Assembly (NCBI RefSeq): GCF_020149765.1
Contig: NZ_CP083809.1
Location: 1,674,001 to 1,738,000, forward strand
Source of the DNA: Pantoea agglomerans
Lineage (GTDB): Bacteria > Pseudomonadota > Gammaproteobacteria > Enterobacterales > Enterobacteriaceae
Length of the DNA: 64,000 bases
Reading direction: 5' to 3'
Part shown: positions 9,446-20,062 of the stretch, in pieces
Layout of the letters: each line of letters opens with the position of its first letter
Position numbering within the stretch: the stretch's first letter is position 1
Notes under the pieces: model-generated
Seen by the model: the letters and a program-made list of their open reading frames with translations, nothing else
Told to the model about the DNA's origin: nothing
The model's database searches: none
Program-made: the position numbers and the translations under genes

Positions 9446-10681
9446 TTATGACAGCGCCGTTACCCGCGCGCGGCGCTTGCGTTCGCGCAGGAACAGCGTC
9501 ACCAGCACAAACCAGAGCACGCCGCTGATAAAGTTGATCAGGCTAAACCAGGGCGTGCCGCCGCTAAAGTAGCCGCTTTTCGCCAGTTCGATGCCAGTCG
9601 CCAGCGTCAGAATGCTGATCATCCCCAGCATCGCCGCCACGCTGCCTTTGCCCGCGTCGCTGGCGTAAAGCGTCAGGCGATAGAGCCCGGCGTTAACCAT
9701 GCCCGCGCCAAAGGCGTAAAGACTCAGCCCGGCGGTCAGGAAGAGATAGCTGTGGCTGTCCAGCAGGTTCGCCAGCAGCGCGATGCCCAGGCCCGTCAGG
9801 ATCGGCCAGGCGGCGAACACCACCGGCTGCTCAATGGGCACGCGTCCCGCCAGCTTGCCCAGCGTAATATTCCCGGCGATCATCGCCAGAAACACCGGCA
9901 GCTGCAGCAGCGCATAGTGCATCCGCGACAGCTGCTCTTCATGCATCAGGATCACCGGCGAGAGCGCCACCCAGGTCAGGATGGGGATAAACACCAGCCC
10001 GATCGCGAACGATCCCAGCATCACCATTCGGTCGCGCGCCAGCCTGCGGTAGGTGCGCGCCAGCTGCGGCAGCGCAATGGAGTGGCTGCGGTCGCCGGCG
10101 GTTTCAGGCATCACCCGCCACAAAATAATAAAGGCGAGGGCGCTGAGCAGGGCGAACAGCCAGAACATGCTGCGCCAGCTCGCCACCGTCAGCCAGGCGG
10201 CGCCCGCCAGCGGTCCAGCCAGCGGCGCCAGCAGCGCGACGTTTGCCATCAGCGCCATCACCCGCACCGCCAGCGCCTCGTCAAAGGCTTCCTGAATCGC
10301 CGCATAGCTGACCGCGCCGATAAAGCAGAGGCTGATGCCCTGAATAAAGCGCAGCGCAACAAACTCTCTGATCGAGCCGACCCAGGTGGTCAGCACGCAG
10401 GCCAGAATAAAAAAGAGAATGCCGCCCAGCATGACTGGACGGCGACCGAATTTATCGGAGAGCGGGCCCAGCAGCCACTGCAGCACCACGCCGCCCAGCA
10501 AATAGGCGGTGAGCGAGGTCGAGACCCACTCCGGCCCGACGCTGAACTCCTGCGTCACCAGCAGCATGCCGGGCTGGATCATGTCGTGGGCGATATAGGT
10601 GGCAAATTCAAACAGCACCAGCGCCAGCGGAAACAGCAGCAGACCTGCTGTCAGTTTGCTGACCGGTTGATAGCGGGGCAT
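9446..10681 (-). CDS. mdfA: MdfA-like multidrug MFS transporter
   Basis: A 411-residue, 12-TM major facilitator transporter of the MdfA/MdtM (DHA1) group, expected to export lipophilic cations and other drugs by proton exchange. MdfA-typical features are FEFATYIAHDMIQPGM in TM1, with the acidic residue of FEF at the MdfA Glu26 position, WLLGPLSDKFGRRP (motif A), and FIQGISLCFIGAVSYAAIQE (motif B/C region). GGAG lies five bases before the ATG. It sits between lpxM and pykA, where E. coli has no such gene, so its position is lineage-specific. It could equally be an MdtM-type paralogue. Confidence 0.8.
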   Translation of the reverse strand: MPRYQPVSKLTAGLLLFPLALVLFEFATYIAHDMIQPGMLLVTQEFSVGPEWVSTSLTAYLLGGVVLQWLLGPLSDKFGRRPVMLGGILFFILACVLTTWVGSIREFVALRFIQGISLCFIGAVSYAAIQEAFDEALAVRVMALMANVALLAPLAGPLAGAAWLTVASWRSMFWLFALLSALAFIILWRVMPETAGDRSHSIALPQLARTYRRLARDRMVMLGSFAIGLVFIPILTWVALSPVILMHEEQLSRMHYALLQLPVFLAMIAGNITLGKLAGRVPIEQPVVFAAWPILTGLGIALLANLLDSHSYLFLTAGLSLYAFGAGMVNAGLYRLTLYASDAGKGSVAAMLGMISILTLATGIELAKSGYFSGGTPWFSLINFISGVLWFVLVTLFLRERKRRARVTALS

Positions 10682-10701
10682 CCAGACTCCTTTTAAGAAA
10701 A

Positions 10702-10731
10702 ATAAAACGCGACCGCCAGGCAGTCGCGTTA
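10702..10731 (-). terminator. Rho-independent terminator after pykA
   Basis: On the minus strand AACGCGAC and GTCGCGTT pair around the loop, followed by TTTATTTTT. It separates pykA from the MdfA-like gene. Confidence 0.85.
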
Positions 10732-10761
10732 TTTACAGCGTGGGTTACAGCGAGTGCGGCG

Positions 10762-12204
10762 TTAGTCGACGCGCAGCACCCGGCTGGTATTGGTGGTGCC
10801 GGTCGCGCCCATTACGTCGCCCTGGGTCACGATAACCAGATCGCCAGAGACGAGGAAGCCCTTGTCGCGCAGCAGATTGATCGCATCGTGCGCCGCCACC
10901 ACGCCGTCGTTGTCGCTGTTGAACATGACCGGCGTTACGCCGCGGTAGAGCGCAGTCAGGTTCAGCGTGCGCTCATGACGCGACATGGCGAAAATCGGCA
11001 GGCCGGAAGTGATACGCGAGGTCATCAGCGGCGTACGGCCGGACTCGGTCATGGTAATAATCGCGGTTACGCCCTGCAGATGGTTCGCTGCATACATTGC
11101 CGACATGGCGATCGCCTCTTCGATATTGTCGAAGGTGACCTCCAGACGGTGTTTGGAGACGTTGACGCTTGGGATCTTTTCCGCACCCAGACAGACCTTC
11201 GCCATTGCGGAAACGGTCTCGGCCGGATATTGACCGGCGGCGGTTTCCGCCGAGAGCATTACGGCGTCGGTGCCGTCGAGCACGGCGTTGGCGACGTCCA
11301 TCACCTCGGCGCGCGTCGGCATCGGGTTAGTGATCATCGACTCCATCATCTGCGTCGCGGTAATGATAGTACGGTTCAGCTGGCGAGCGCGGCGGATCAG
11401 CGCCTTCTGAATGCCAACCAGCTCAGGATCGCCGATTTCAACGCCCAGGTCGCCGCGCGCTACCATCACGACGTCGGAGGCGAGAATGATATCGTCCATC
11501 GCTTCCTGCGTCGCGACCGCTTCGGCGCGCTCCACTTTCGCCACCAGCTGCGCTTCGCAGCCCGCTTCACGCGCCAGGCGACGGGCGTAGTTCATATCTT
11601 CGCCGCTGCGCGGGAATGAGACCGCCAGATAGTCGACGCCGATTTTCGCGGCGGTAATAATATCCGCTTTGTCTTTCTCGGTGAGCGCTTCTGCCGACAG
11701 GCCGCCGCCGAGCTTGTTAATGCCTTTGTTGTTGGAGAGCGGGCCGCCGACGGTGACTTCGGTGAACACCTTCATGCCCTGGACTTCCAGCACCTTCAGC
11801 TGCACGCGCCCATCGTCAAGCAGCAGGATATCGCCCGGCACCACATCTTCCGGCAGGCCTTTATAGTCGATGCCGACTTTCTCTTTATCGCCTTCGCCTT
11901 TGCTCAGGCTGGCGTCGAGCAGGAAGCGGTCGCCCACGTTGAGGAACACTTTGCCCTCTTTAAAGGTGGAGACGCGAATTTTTGGTCCCTGCAGGTCGCC
12001 CAGAATCGCCACGTGACGACCCAGTTTCGCCGCGATTTCGCGCACTTTGTTCGCGCGCAGCTGATGATCTTCCGGTGTGCCGTGAGAGAAGTTGAGTCGC
12101 ACAACGTTTGCGCCTGCGGCGATGATTTTTTCCAGATTATTATCGCGGTCTGTTGCCGGGCCGAGGGTTGTAACGATTTTGGTTCTTCTGAGACGTCTTG
12201 ACAT
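10762..12204 (-). CDS. pykA: Pyruvate kinase II
   Basis: PykA, 480 residues, makes pyruvate and ATP from phosphoenolpyruvate. It begins [19 protein letters not shown], as in E. coli PykA. Other landmarks are [22 protein letters not shown], the catalytic-Lys region [10 protein letters not shown], the metal-binding Glu region [11 protein letters not shown], and [11 protein letters not shown]. Six further upstream codons are open, but GGAG is correctly spaced for this ATG. It is AMP-type rather than PykF-type by similarity. Transcribed away from hexR in the same direction, in the HexR-centred sugar-acid region. Confidence 0.97.
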   Translation of the reverse strand: MSRRLRRTKIVTTLGPATDRDNNLEKIIAAGANVVRLNFSHGTPEDHQLRANKVREIAAKLGRHVAILGDLQGPKIRVSTFKEGKVFLNVGDRFLLDASLSKGEGDKEKVGIDYKGLPEDVVPGDILLLDDGRVQLKVLEVQGMKVFTEVTVGGPLSNNKGINKLGGGLSAEALTEKDKADIITAAKIGVDYLAVSFPRSGEDMNYARRLAREAGCEAQLVAKVERAEAVATQEAMDDIILASDVVMVARGDLGVEIGDPELVGIQKALIRRARQLNRTIITATQMMESMITNPMPTRAEVMDVANAVLDGTDAVMLSAETAAGQYPAETVSAMAKVCLGAEKIPSVNVSKHRLEVTFDNIEEAIAMSAMYAANHLQGVTAIITMTESGRTPLMTSRITSGLPIFAMSRHERTLNLTALYRGVTPVMFNSDNDGVVAAHDAINLLRDKGFLVSGDLVIVTQGDVMGATGTTNTSRVLRVD

Positions 12205-12310
12205 GAAGGACTCCGTTGACAAATTTGCGTATCCCCTAAAGTGGACAGGGCGTGATCGTTATTCTAACTGAAGCAGAGCCTGTGATACGACTCACATTGT
12301 GAATGTGATG

Positions 12311-13189
12311 TTAATTTTTTTGTTGCACTGCGTTTTCCTGGGTGAAGGGCTTATCGAAACGCGACTCTTTTAAGGCCTCTTTTACTCGCTTCAGGTTTTC
12401 CCGAAACGCGGCACCGCGCGCGAGAATAAATCCGGTTGCCAGCACGTCGATAACGGTGAGTTGCGTCAGGCGGGAAACCATTGGCAGATAGACATCGGTA
12501 TCTTCCGGGACATCAAGCGTGAGCGCCAGCGTGGCGACCTCTGCCAGCGGCGAAGCGGGAGAGGTGACGGCTATCACGGTGGAACCGTTTACACTAGCGA
12601 GGCGAGCCAGTTCTACCATATTTTTCGTGCGGCCAGTATGCGAAATCAAAACAAAAACGTCCCCGGCGCGACTATTTATACAACTCATGCGCTGGATCAC
12701 AATATCCTCTGACCAGACCACCGGCAGATCAAAGCGCAGAAACTTAATAAAGGCGTCGTGCGCCACCACCGCCGAGGCGCCGAGGCCAAAGAACGCCACT
12801 TTCTGCGCCTGCGACAGCGCCGTTACCGCCTGCTGCACCACCGCAAGGTCGAGCTGGTCGCGCACCTGCTGCAGCCCCGCCAGCGCCGAGTCGAAAATCT
12901 TATGGCTGTAGCCGCGGGTGTCGTCATCGTCATTAACGTCGCGGCTGACCCAGCTTGCTCCTTTCGCCAGGCTCTGCGCCAGCTGCAGCTTAAAGTCCGG
13001 GAAGCCGCGCGTGCCGAGCCGATGGCAAAAGCGGTTAACGGTGGGTTCGCTCACCTCGGCGGCGCGCGCCAGCCGGGCGATGCTGGAGTGGATCGCCTCC
13101 TGCGGGGCGGCGAGGATGCGCGCGGCGACCTTGCGTTCCGATTTACTGAGGGTGGCCAGCTGCGCCTCGATTTGTTCCAGAGTATTCAT
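12311..13189 (-). CDS. hexR: HexR, repressor of the hex regulon
   Basis: HexR, 292 residues, an RpiR-family regulator that in proteobacteria represses zwf and Entner-Doudoroff genes and responds to 2-keto-3-deoxy-6-phosphogluconate. The N-terminal helix-turn-helix spans about residues 1-75 (SEPTVNRFCHRLGTRGFPDFK). The SIS sugar-phosphate domain is at about 125-255 (FFGLGASAVVAHD, VLISHTGRTKNMVE). The start MNTLEQIEAQ matches the family; the frame is open 57 codons upstream, but those codons resemble nothing. Divergent from zwf. Confidence 0.94.
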   Translation of the reverse strand: MNTLEQIEAQLATLSKSERKVAARILAAPQEAIHSSIARLARAAEVSEPTVNRFCHRLGTRGFPDFKLQLAQSLAKGASWVSRDVNDDDDTRGYSHKIFDSALAGLQQVRDQLDLAVVQQAVTALSQAQKVAFFGLGASAVVAHDAFIKFLRFDLPVVWSEDIVIQRMSCINSRAGDVFVLISHTGRTKNMVELARLASVNGSTVIAVTSPASPLAEVATLALTLDVPEDTDVYLPMVSRLTQLTVIDVLATGFILARGAAFRENLKRVKEALKESRFDKPFTQENAVQQKN

Positions 13190-13558
13190 AACCTGATGAC
13201 CGTTATCGCTTTTATCGATGCCAGCAATGGCTGGCAGAGAGGGGATAAAAGCGTGAATATACCCTGTTCGCCTTGACTGCGCGCAAGTACGGATAAGTTG
13301 GCGCGGGAAATTTTTGTCATAATTTGACCCGGATTCGATTTTGTTGCCCATGGGCCGCAAGGCTACAGTGGGTTAAAGCGCACGCACTATCACATCGGCA
13401 CACCTTATTCCGTTCAGAGTGAACTCTGCGGACCAGCACAGAGTCGGTTTACCTGACTCCCTGAAATAAGTACATTGTGCTGAAAGAAAATTACAACATG
13501 GACCCGGTGGATGAGGATGCAAACGCCAACGGGATCATCCTGCAACGAGGAGAGGAAA
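13190..13558. promoter_or_regulatory. hexR-zwf divergent control region
   Basis: A 369-base gene-free stretch between divergent hexR and zwf. At 13481-13495 TGAAAGAAAATTACA agrees at 13 of 15 positions with the published HexR half-palindromic consensus TGTARTWWWAYTACA, so this is a candidate HexR operator over zwf. A strong purine-rich ribosome site (GAGGAGAGGAAA) precedes zwf. No convincing gene was found in the rest. Confidence 0.5.
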
Positions 13559-15034
13559 ATGGCGGTAACACAAACAGCCCAGGCATGCGATCTGGTGATT
13601 TTCGGTGCCAAAGGCGATCTTGCACGCCGGAAACTGTTGCCTTCACTGTATCAGCTGGAAAAAGCGGGACAGATCCACGAGGAAACCCGCATCATCGGCG
13701 TGGGACGCGCCGACTGGGACAAAGCAGCTTATACCAAAGTGGTGCGTGAAGCGCTGGAAACCTTTATGAAGGAGAAGATCGACGAAGCGCTGTGGGACAA
13801 ACTCAGCAGCCGCCTCGACTTCTGCAACCTCGACGTCAACGACACCACCCATTTCCCTAAACTGGGCAAGATGCTCGATCAGGCAAAGCGCACCACCATC
13901 AACTATTTCGCCATGCCGCCAAGCACCTTCGGTGCCATCTGTAAAGGCCTGGGCGCGGCGAAGCTGAACGCTAAACCGGCGCGTGTGGTAATGGAGAAGC
14001 CGCTCGGCACCTCGCTGGAGACCTCCAAAGAGATCAACGACGCGGTCGGCGAGTTCTTCGACGAAAGCCAGGTGTTCCGTATCGACCACTACCTCGGCAA
14101 AGAGACGGTGCTCAACCTGCTGGCGCTGCGCTTCGCTAACTCTATTTTCGTTAATAACTGGGACAACCGCACCATCGATCACGTGCAGATCACCGTGGCC
14201 GAAGAGGTTGGTATCGAAGGCCGCTGGGGCTATTTCGACCAGGCGGGCCAGATGCGCGATATGATCCAGAACCACCTGCTGCAGGTGCTGACCATGATCG
14301 CCATGGCGCCGCCGTCTGACCTCAGCGCCGACGCCATTCGCGACGAGAAGGTCAAAGTGCTGCGCTCGCTGCGCCGTATCGATCAGACCAACGTGCGCGA
14401 AAAAACGGTGCGCGGCCAGTACACCGCAGGCTTCGTGCAGGGTAAAAAAGTGCCGGGCTATCTGGAAGAAGAGGGCGCCAATAAATCCAGCTCGACGGAA
14501 ACCTTCGTCGCCATTCGCGTCGATATCGACAACTGGCGCTGGGCGGGCGTGCCGTTCTACCTGCGTACCGGCAAGCGTCTGCCGACCAAATGCTCTGAAG
14601 TGGTGGTTTACTTCAAGAACCCGGAGATGAACCTGTTCAAAGACTCCTACTCTGAACTGCCGCAGAACAAGCTCACCATTCGTCTGCAGCCGGACGAGGG
14701 CGTGGATATTGAGATCCTGAACAAAGTGCCGGGGCTGGATCACAAGCATAAGCTGCAGACCACCAAGCTCGATCTGAGCTACTCCGAAACCTTCAACCAG
14801 TCGCACCTGGCCGACGCCTATGAGCGTCTGCTGCTGGAGAGCATGCGCGGCATTCAGGCGCTGTTCGTGCGCCGCGATGAAGTGGAAGCGGCCTGGACCT
14901 ACGTCGACTCTATTATCGACGCCTGGGCTGCCGACGGCGACTCCTCCAAGCCTTATCAGGCGGGGACCTGGGGGCCGGTGGCCTCCGTCGCGATGATTAC
15001 GCGAGATGGCCGTTCCTGGAACGAGTTCGAATAA
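13559..15034 (+). CDS. zwf: Glucose-6-phosphate 1-dehydrogenase
   Basis: Zwf, 491 residues, oxidises glucose-6-phosphate to 6-phosphogluconolactone and makes NADPH, the entry to the oxidative pentose phosphate pathway. The nucleotide-binding motif is [12 protein letters not shown] (GxxGDLA form). The active-site peptide is RIDHYLGKE with its catalytic His. EKPLG supplies the conserved Lys. The ATG was chosen because GAGGAGAGGAAA lies just upstream and the length equals E. coli Zwf. A terminator follows directly, so eda is not read from the same simple transcript, and edd is missing between them. Confidence 0.97.
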   Translation: MAVTQTAQACDLVIFGAKGDLARRKLLPSLYQLEKAGQIHEETRIIGVGRADWDKAAYTKVVREALETFMKEKIDEALWDKLSSRLDFCNLDVNDTTHFPKLGKMLDQAKRTTINYFAMPPSTFGAICKGLGAAKLNAKPARVVMEKPLGTSLETSKEINDAVGEFFDESQVFRIDHYLGKETVLNLLALRFANSIFVNNWDNRTIDHVQITVAEEVGIEGRWGYFDQAGQMRDMIQNHLLQVLTMIAMAPPSDLSADAIRDEKVKVLRSLRRIDQTNVREKTVRGQYTAGFVQGKKVPGYLEEEGANKSSSTETFVAIRVDIDNWRWAGVPFYLRTGKRLPTKCSEVVVYFKNPEMNLFKDSYSELPQNKLTIRLQPDEGVDIEILNKVPGLDHKHKLQTTKLDLSYSETFNQSHLADAYERLLLESMRGIQALFVRRDEVEAAWTYVDSIIDAWAADGDSSKPYQAGTWGPVASVAMITRDGRSWNEFE

Positions 15035-15044
15035 TCCTGAAAAT

Positions 15045-15068
15045 AGCCCGCCCTGTGCGGGCTTTTTT
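15045..15068 (+). terminator. Rho-independent terminator after zwf
   Basis: AGCCCGC and GCGGGCT pair around CCTGT, followed by six Ts. Confidence 0.9.
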
Positions 15069-15210
15069 GTGCCTTGCCGCAGGAAACTGAACCGCAGTTT
15101 CAAAAATAGCGCCGGGCGGATAGACGATGCGGAAGGCGATCCTGTATGGTAGTGGCGCATTGATGGCGCGCCGCGCGGCTGACGCCGGTATGGATAAGCA
15201 AGGGGAACTG

Positions 15211-15849
15211 ATGAAGAACTGGAAGACAAGTGCGGAAAAGATTCTGACCACTGGCCCTGTGGTGCCGGTAATCGTGGTGAACAAGCTGGAACATGCGGTG
15301 CCGATGGCGAAAGCGCTGGTGGCTGGCGGCGTTCGCGTGCTGGAAGTCACGCTGCGTACGCCGGTGGCGATGGAAGCGCTGCGCCTGATGATTAAAGAGG
15401 TGCCGGACGCCATTGTCGGCGCAGGCACGGTGATCAACACCCAGCAGCTGCAGGAAGTCACCGAAGCGGGCGCGCAGTTCGTTATCAGCCCGGGCATTAC
15501 CGAGCCGCTGCTGAAGGCGGCAGTGGACGGACCGGTGCCGCTTATTCCCGGTATCAGCACCGTTTCCGAGCTGATGACCGGCATGGATTACGGCCTGCGC
15601 GAGTTTAAGTTCTTTCCGGCGGAAGCGAACGGCGGCGTCAAGGCGCTGCAGGCGATCGGCGGCCCCTTCCCGCAGGTGCGCTTCTGCCCGACCGGCGGCA
15701 TTTCGCCCGCCAACTATCGCGACTATCTGGCGCTGAAAAGCGTGCTCTGTATTGGCGGCTCCTGGCTGGTGCCGAACGACGCGCTGGAGTCGGGCGACTG
15801 GGATCGCATTACGCGTCTGGCGCGTGAAGCGGTTGAAGGCGCGAAATAA
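15211..15849 (+). CDS. eda: KDPG/KHG aldolase
   Basis: Eda, 212 residues, splits 2-keto-3-deoxy-6-phosphogluconate into pyruvate and glyceraldehyde-3-phosphate. The catalytic Glu is in RVLEVTLRT, and the Schiff-base Lys is in [14 protein letters not shown]. The start [10 protein letters not shown] was chosen because AAGGGGAACTG stands in front and the E. coli protein begins the same way; the frame is open 28 codons upstream. In E. coli edd precedes eda; here 176 bases separate zwf and eda with no edd. The substrate therefore probably comes from uronate or 2-keto-3-deoxygluconate breakdown, the KdgR-controlled route (kdgR is at 40801). Confidence 0.96.
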   Translation: MKNWKTSAEKILTTGPVVPVIVVNKLEHAVPMAKALVAGGVRVLEVTLRTPVAMEALRLMIKEVPDAIVGAGTVINTQQLQEVTEAGAQFVISPGITEPLLKAAVDGPVPLIPGISTVSELMTGMDYGLREFKFFPAEANGGVKALQAIGGPFPQVRFCPTGGISPANYRDYLALKSVLCIGGSWLVPNDALESGDWDRITRLAREAVEGAK

Positions 15850-15855
15850 GCCTCA

Positions 15856-15878
15856 GCGGTGAGCAGGGCGCTCACCGC
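15856..15878. terminator. Hairpin between convergent eda and purT
   Basis: GCGGTGAGC and GCTCACCGC form a nine-base-pair stem around AGGGC in the 51-base convergent gap. There is no strong T-run on either side, so terminator function is likely but weak. Confidence 0.5.
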
Positions 15879-15900
15879 ATTATGATTTCCCGCGGCTTTA

Positions 15901-17079
15901 TTACCCTTCGACCGTTACCGCCGCCGCGCTGGCGATAGCCCGCGCAACGGCGTCATCGACGTTTTCGCCGCTGGCCAGCGCGACGCCAAGGCGGCGCGAA
16001 CCGGCGATTTCCGGCTTGCCAAACAGGCGCAGCTGCAGGCCCGCGCCCAGCGCCGCCTCAACGTTGACGAACCGTACATTCTGGCTTTGCAGCTGCGGCA
16101 GAATAACGGCCGACGCTGACGGGCCATACTGGCGCACGCCGCCGATCGGCAGGCCGAGAAAAGCGCGTACGTGCAGGGCGAACTCAGAGAGATCCTGCGA
16201 AATCAGTGTCACCATGCCGGTGTCGTGCGGACGCGGCGACACTTCGCTAAAGATCACCTCATCGCCGCAGACAAACAGCTCGACGCCAAACAGGCCGTAG
16301 CCGCCCAGCGCTTTCACCACCTCGCCGGCAATCGCCTGCGCGCGCTGCAGCGCGACGTCGCTCATCTGCTGCGGCTGCCAGGACTCGCGGTAGTCGCCAT
16401 CTTCCTGGCGATGGCCAATCGGCGCGCAGAAGTGAAGGCCGTCGACCGCGCTCACGGTGAGCAGCGTAATTTCAAAATCAAATTTAACCACGCCTTCGAC
16501 AATCACGCGGCCGGCACCGGCGCGTCCGCCCTGCTGGGCATATTCCCAGGCGCTGTCGAGCTGGCTCGCTTCACGGATAAAGCTCTGGCCTTTGCCTGAT
16601 GAACTCATCACCGGCTTAACGATGCAGGGGAAGCCGATCTCCGCCGCGGCCGCCTCGAAGCTCGCCTTGCTGTCGGCGAAACGGTAGCTGGAGGTCGGTA
16701 ACGACAGCTCTTCCGCCGCCAGACGGCGAATGCCTTCGCGGTTCATGGTCAGGCGCGCGGCACGCGCGGTCGGCACTACGCGCTGGCCCTGCTGCTCAAG
16801 CTCAATCAGCTTATCCGTGGCGATCGCTTCGATTTCCGGCACCACATAATCGGGCTTTTCCTGCGCAATCAGCGCGGCCAGCGCCTCGCCGTCAAGCATG
16901 TTAATTACGTGGCTGCGGTGCGCCACATGCATCGCGGGCGCGTCGGCGTAGCGGTCTACCGCAATCACTTCCACACCCAGTCGCTGGCACTCCAGCGCCA
17001 CTTCTTTACCCAGCTCACCCGAGCCTAACAGCATGACACGCGTCGCAGCCGGACGCAGCGCAGTTCCAAGAGTCGTCAT
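15901..17079 (-). CDS. purT: Formate-dependent GAR transformylase
   Basis: PurT, 392 residues, makes formylglycinamide ribonucleotide from GAR, formate and ATP in purine synthesis. It is an ATP-grasp enzyme. The N-terminal Rossmann-like domain has [15 protein letters not shown]. The ATP-grasp core includes [17 protein letters not shown] and the metal-binding end [19 protein letters not shown] with AGGTGA upstream. A PurR box lies 38 bases before the start. Convergent with eda; the E. coli neighbours yebF and yebG are absent. Confidence 0.97.
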   Translation of the reverse strand: MTTLGTALRPAATRVMLLGSGELGKEVALECQRLGVEVIAVDRYADAPAMHVAHRSHVINMLDGEALAALIAQEKPDYVVPEIEAIATDKLIELEQQGQRVVPTARAARLTMNREGIRRLAAEELSLPTSSYRFADSKASFEAAAAEIGFPCIVKPVMSSSGKGQSFIREASQLDSAWEYAQQGGRAGAGRVIVEGVVKFDFEITLLTVSAVDGLHFCAPIGHRQEDGDYRESWQPQQMSDVALQRAQAIAGEVVKALGGYGLFGVELFVCGDEVIFSEVSPRPHDTGMVTLISQDLSEFALHVRAFLGLPIGGVRQYGPSASAVILPQLQSQNVRFVNVEAALGAGLQLRLFGKPEIAGSRRLGVALASGENVDDAVARAIASAAAVTVEG

Positions 17080-17116
17080 AATTTCACCTGTGAGTCAAAA
17101 CGCGCGCGCAGTATAA

Positions 17117-17132
17117 ACGAAAACGTTTGCGT
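17117..17132. promoter_or_regulatory. PurR operator of purT
   Basis: ACGAAAACGTTTGCGT matches the PurR consensus ACGCAAACGTTTGCGT at 15 of 16 positions. It sits upstream of purT at the expected place. Confidence 0.85.
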
Positions 17133-17231
17133 TCTCATCCCTCGCTGCTTTGCCTCTCTTTTCTCACCTTGACGTTAACTGACGCCCGGTAAGGCAGAGT
17201 AGAGGCCTTATCGCAAAAAAAGGAGTAAGCC

Positions 17232-17885
17232 ATGAACAACCTGTTGCAGCAGCTTCAGTCGCTTTTGACAAAAAAAGGTCACAGCGGCGGCAACGGAGGT
17301 TTACAGGATATGCTGGCACCCGGCGCGCTGGGTGGCCTGGCAGGTTTGCTTATCGCCAGTAAAAAGTCGCGCAAACTGCTAACCGAGTATGGTGGCAAGG
17401 CGCTGATTATCGGCGGCAGTGCGGCGGCCGGTGCGGTGCTGTGGAACAAATATAAACAGCGCGTGCGCGACACGCATCAGGCCGATGCTGGCTTCGGTGA
17501 GCTGCAAACCCCTGCGGATCAGCGTGCCGAGCGGCTGGTGACGGCGCTGGTTTTCGCCGCAAAAAGCGATGGCCATATCGACGATCGCGAGCGCGCCGCC
17601 ATCGAGCGCAGCATCCATGAGTCGGGCTACGGAGAGGAGGCGGAAGCGCTGATCCAGAAGGCGATCAATCGACCGCTCGATCCCGCCTGGCTGGCTGCCG
17701 ATGTGAAAAACGAGGATGAAGCGCTGGAGCTCTACTTCCTGAGCTGCGCGGCAATCGACGTCGATCACTTTATGGAGCGCAGCTACCTTACCGCCCTCGG
17801 CGACGCGCTCAAGATCCCCCAGGACGTGCGTGACGGCATTGAAAACGACCTGCGCGAGCAAAAAGCGCGCATCCCAGCCGATTAA
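17232..17885 (+). CDS. yebE: DUF533 inner-membrane protein YebE
   Basis: YebE, 217 residues, a TerB-like DUF533 protein. The N-terminal part has glycine-rich stretches and a hydrophobic segment (about 62-80). The C-terminal half (from about residue 100) is the acidic helical TerB-like domain ([16 protein letters not shown]). E. coli yebE belongs to the Cpx/envelope-stress response; its molecular role is unknown. AAGGAG precedes the ATG. Divergent from purT, and followed by ptrB. Confidence 0.88.
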   Translation: MNNLLQQLQSLLTKKGHSGGNGGLQDMLAPGALGGLAGLLIASKKSRKLLTEYGGKALIIGGSAAAGAVLWNKYKQRVRDTHQADAGFGELQTPADQRAERLVTALVFAAKSDGHIDDRERAAIERSIHESGYGEEAEALIQKAINRPLDPAWLAADVKNEDEALELYFLSCAAIDVDHFMERSYLTALGDALKIPQDVRDGIENDLREQKARIPAD

Positions 17886-17892
17886 GCCCACC

Positions 17893-17913
17893 GCGGCCGC
17901 GCCGCGCGGCCGC
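17893..17913. terminator. GC-rich hairpin between yebE and ptrB
   Basis: GCGGCCGC is repeated as its own complement around GCCGC, just after yebE. Only AATAACAA follows, so it is a stable hairpin rather than a classic terminator. Confidence 0.45.
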
Positions 17914-17998
17914 AATAACAAGGCGTTACCGACAAAAATTTGGCTTCCCCGCCACCTGATGCCACCCTTAAAGGATATTAATAACAGGGAGACGGAGC

Positions 17999-20062
17999 AT
18001 GCAGGCCCCCATTGCGAAAAAAATTCCTTATGAAATGCGCCTCCACGGCGAAACGCGCGTGGATGATTACTACTGGCTGCGCGACGACAAGCGCGAAAAT
18101 GAAGAGGTGCTGGACTATCTGCGCGCCGAAAATAACTACGGCAAGCAGATCATGGCGACTCAGCAGCCGCTGCAGAACCGGATTTTAAAAGAGATTGTCG
18201 ATCGTCTGCCGCCGCAGGATCATTCCGTTCCCTACGTGCATAACGGCTATCGCTATCAGAGCCGCTATGAGAGCGGCAACGAGTATGCCGCCTACTATCG
18301 CCAGCCCGCCGGGCATGCCGTGACCGATGAGTGGACGCTGTTGCTGGATGCTAACCAGCGCGCCTCGCACAGCGAGTTCTACACTATGGGCTCGCTTAAT
18401 ATCAGCCCTGACAACAGGGTTATGGCGCTGGCGGAAGACTTTCTCTCCCGGCGTCAGTACGGCATCCGCTTTCGCTGCCTGGAGAAGGGGAGCTGGTATC
18501 CAGAAGTGCTGAATAACACCTCCTCCAGCTTCGCCTGGGCGAACGATTCACGCACGCTCTACTACGTGCGCAAGCATGAGCAAACGCTACTGCCTTATCA
18601 GGTGTGGCGCCATGAGCTCGGCACGCCGCAGAGCGCCGACCAGCTGGTGTATGAAGAGCAGGATGATACCTACCACCTTAGCGTGCATAAAACCACCTCC
18701 GAGCACTTTATTCTGATTGCGCTGTTCAGCACCAACAGCAGCGAGATCCAGCTGATCGACGCGGGTTTCCCCGACGCGGTGCCGCAGGTCTTCCTGCCGC
18801 GGCGCAAAGATCATGAATACAGCCTGGATCACTACCAGCATCAGTTCTATGTCCGCTCTAACCGGGAAGGGAAAAACTTCGGCCTGTACCGCACGCGCTG
18901 GCTGGAGGAGTCGCGCTGGGAGACCCTGATCAAGCCGCGCGACCATGTGGTGATGGAGGACTTCCAGCTGTTTCGCGACTGGCTGGTGGTGGAGGAACGT
19001 CAGCGCGGTCTCACCAGCCTGCGCCAGATCCACTGGGAAACCGGGGAGGTGACCGGCATCGCCTTTGACGACCCCACCTATGTTACCTGGCTGGCGTTCA
19101 ATCCGTCGCCGGAAACCAGCAAGCTGCGCTACGGCTATGGCTCAATGACCACGCCGACCACGCTGTTCGAGCTTGATATGGACACCGGCGAGCGGCGAAT
19201 CCTCAAGCAGAGCGCGGTGGGCAATTTCGACCCCGACAACTACAAAAGCGAACACCACTGGATCACCGCGCGCGACGGCACGGAAGTACCGGTGTCGCTG
19301 GTCTATCACCGCAAATATTATCAGCCGGGTAAAAACCCGCTGCTGGTCTATGGCTACGGTGCCTACGGCAGCAATATGGAGGCGGATTTCAGCGTTAGCC
19401 GGCTCAGCCTGCTCGATCGCGGTTTTGTCTACGCGCTGATCAACGTGCGCGGCGGCGGCGAACTGGGGCAGAGCTGGTATGACGGCGGCCGCCTGTTCAA
19501 CAAAATGAACAGCTTTACCGACTTTATCGACGTGACCCAGGGGCTGGTGAAAAAAGGATTCGGCCAGCCTGGGCAGCTCTACGCCATGGGCGGCAGCGCA
19601 GGCGGCCTGCTGATGGGCGGGGTGATTAATATGGCGCCGTCGCTGTTCCACGGCGTGGTGGCGCAGGTGCCTTTTGTTGACGTGGTCACCACCATGCTGG
19701 ATGAGTCGATCCCGCTTACCACCGGCGAGTATGACGAATGGGGCAACCCCAACGACGCCGACTATTACGGCTATATGCGTCAGTACAGCCCCTACGATAA
19801 CGTCGAGGCGAAGGTCTATCCGCATATGCTGGTGACAACCGGACTGCATGACTCTCAGGTGCAGTACTGGGAGCCGGCGAAGTGGGTGGCGAAACTGCGC
19901 GCGCTAAAGACCGACAACCATCTGCTGATGCTCTGCACGGATATGGATGCCGGTCACGGCGGCAAATCGGGGCGCTATAAATCCTATGAGGGCATCGCGC
20001 TGGAGCTGACGTTTCTGATCGCGCTGGCGCAGGGCAGCCTGCCGCCGCAGCGCGATTACTGA
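17999..20062 (+). CDS. ptrB: Oligopeptidase B
   Basis: PtrB (protease II), 687 residues, a cytoplasmic S9 serine oligopeptidase cutting short peptides after Lys or Arg. An N-terminal seven-bladed propeller is followed by the alpha/beta-hydrolase domain. The nucleophile elbow is [12 protein letters not shown] (about 530-541). [12 protein letters not shown] carries the catalytic Asp, and [10 protein letters not shown] the catalytic His. Acidic residues near the C-terminus fit the P1 basic specificity of the family. Length equals E. coli PtrB (686). The end overlaps the convergent exoX by seven bases. Confidence 0.97.
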   Translation: MQAPIAKKIPYEMRLHGETRVDDYYWLRDDKRENEEVLDYLRAENNYGKQIMATQQPLQNRILKEIVDRLPPQDHSVPYVHNGYRYQSRYESGNEYAAYYRQPAGHAVTDEWTLLLDANQRASHSEFYTMGSLNISPDNRVMALAEDFLSRRQYGIRFRCLEKGSWYPEVLNNTSSSFAWANDSRTLYYVRKHEQTLLPYQVWRHELGTPQSADQLVYEEQDDTYHLSVHKTTSEHFILIALFSTNSSEIQLIDAGFPDAVPQVFLPRRKDHEYSLDHYQHQFYVRSNREGKNFGLYRTRWLEESRWETLIKPRDHVVMEDFQLFRDWLVVEERQRGLTSLRQIHWETGEVTGIAFDDPTYVTWLAFNPSPETSKLRYGYGSMTTPTTLFELDMDTGERRILKQSAVGNFDPDNYKSEHHWITARDGTEVPVSLVYHRKYYQPGKNPLLVYGYGAYGSNMEADFSVSRLSLLDRGFVYALINVRGGGELGQSWYDGGRLFNKMNSFTDFIDVTQGLVKKGFGQPGQLYAMGGSAGGLLMGGVINMAPSLFHGVVAQVPFVDVVTTMLDESIPLTTGEYDEWGNPNDADYYGYMRQYSPYDNVEAKVYPHMLVTTGLHDSQVQYWEPAKWVAKLRALKTDNHLLMLCTDMDAGHGGKSGRYKSYEGIALELTFLIALAQGSLPPQRDY

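Noticed and set aside
12293..12307. Palindrome CACATT-GTG-AATGTG between pykA and hexR
   Set aside because: It resembles half CRP sites but the spacing is wrong, and there is no T-run for a terminator; no function can be assigned.
15083..15101. Inverted repeat GAAACTG/CAGTTTC upstream of eda, considered as a KdgR operator
   Set aside because: The arms are too far apart and the centre does not fit the KdgR consensus as I know it.
13643..15229. A 528-codon minus-strand open frame across zwf
   Set aside because: It is antisense to the clear zwf gene; composition is His/Val/Phe-heavy with no known domain.
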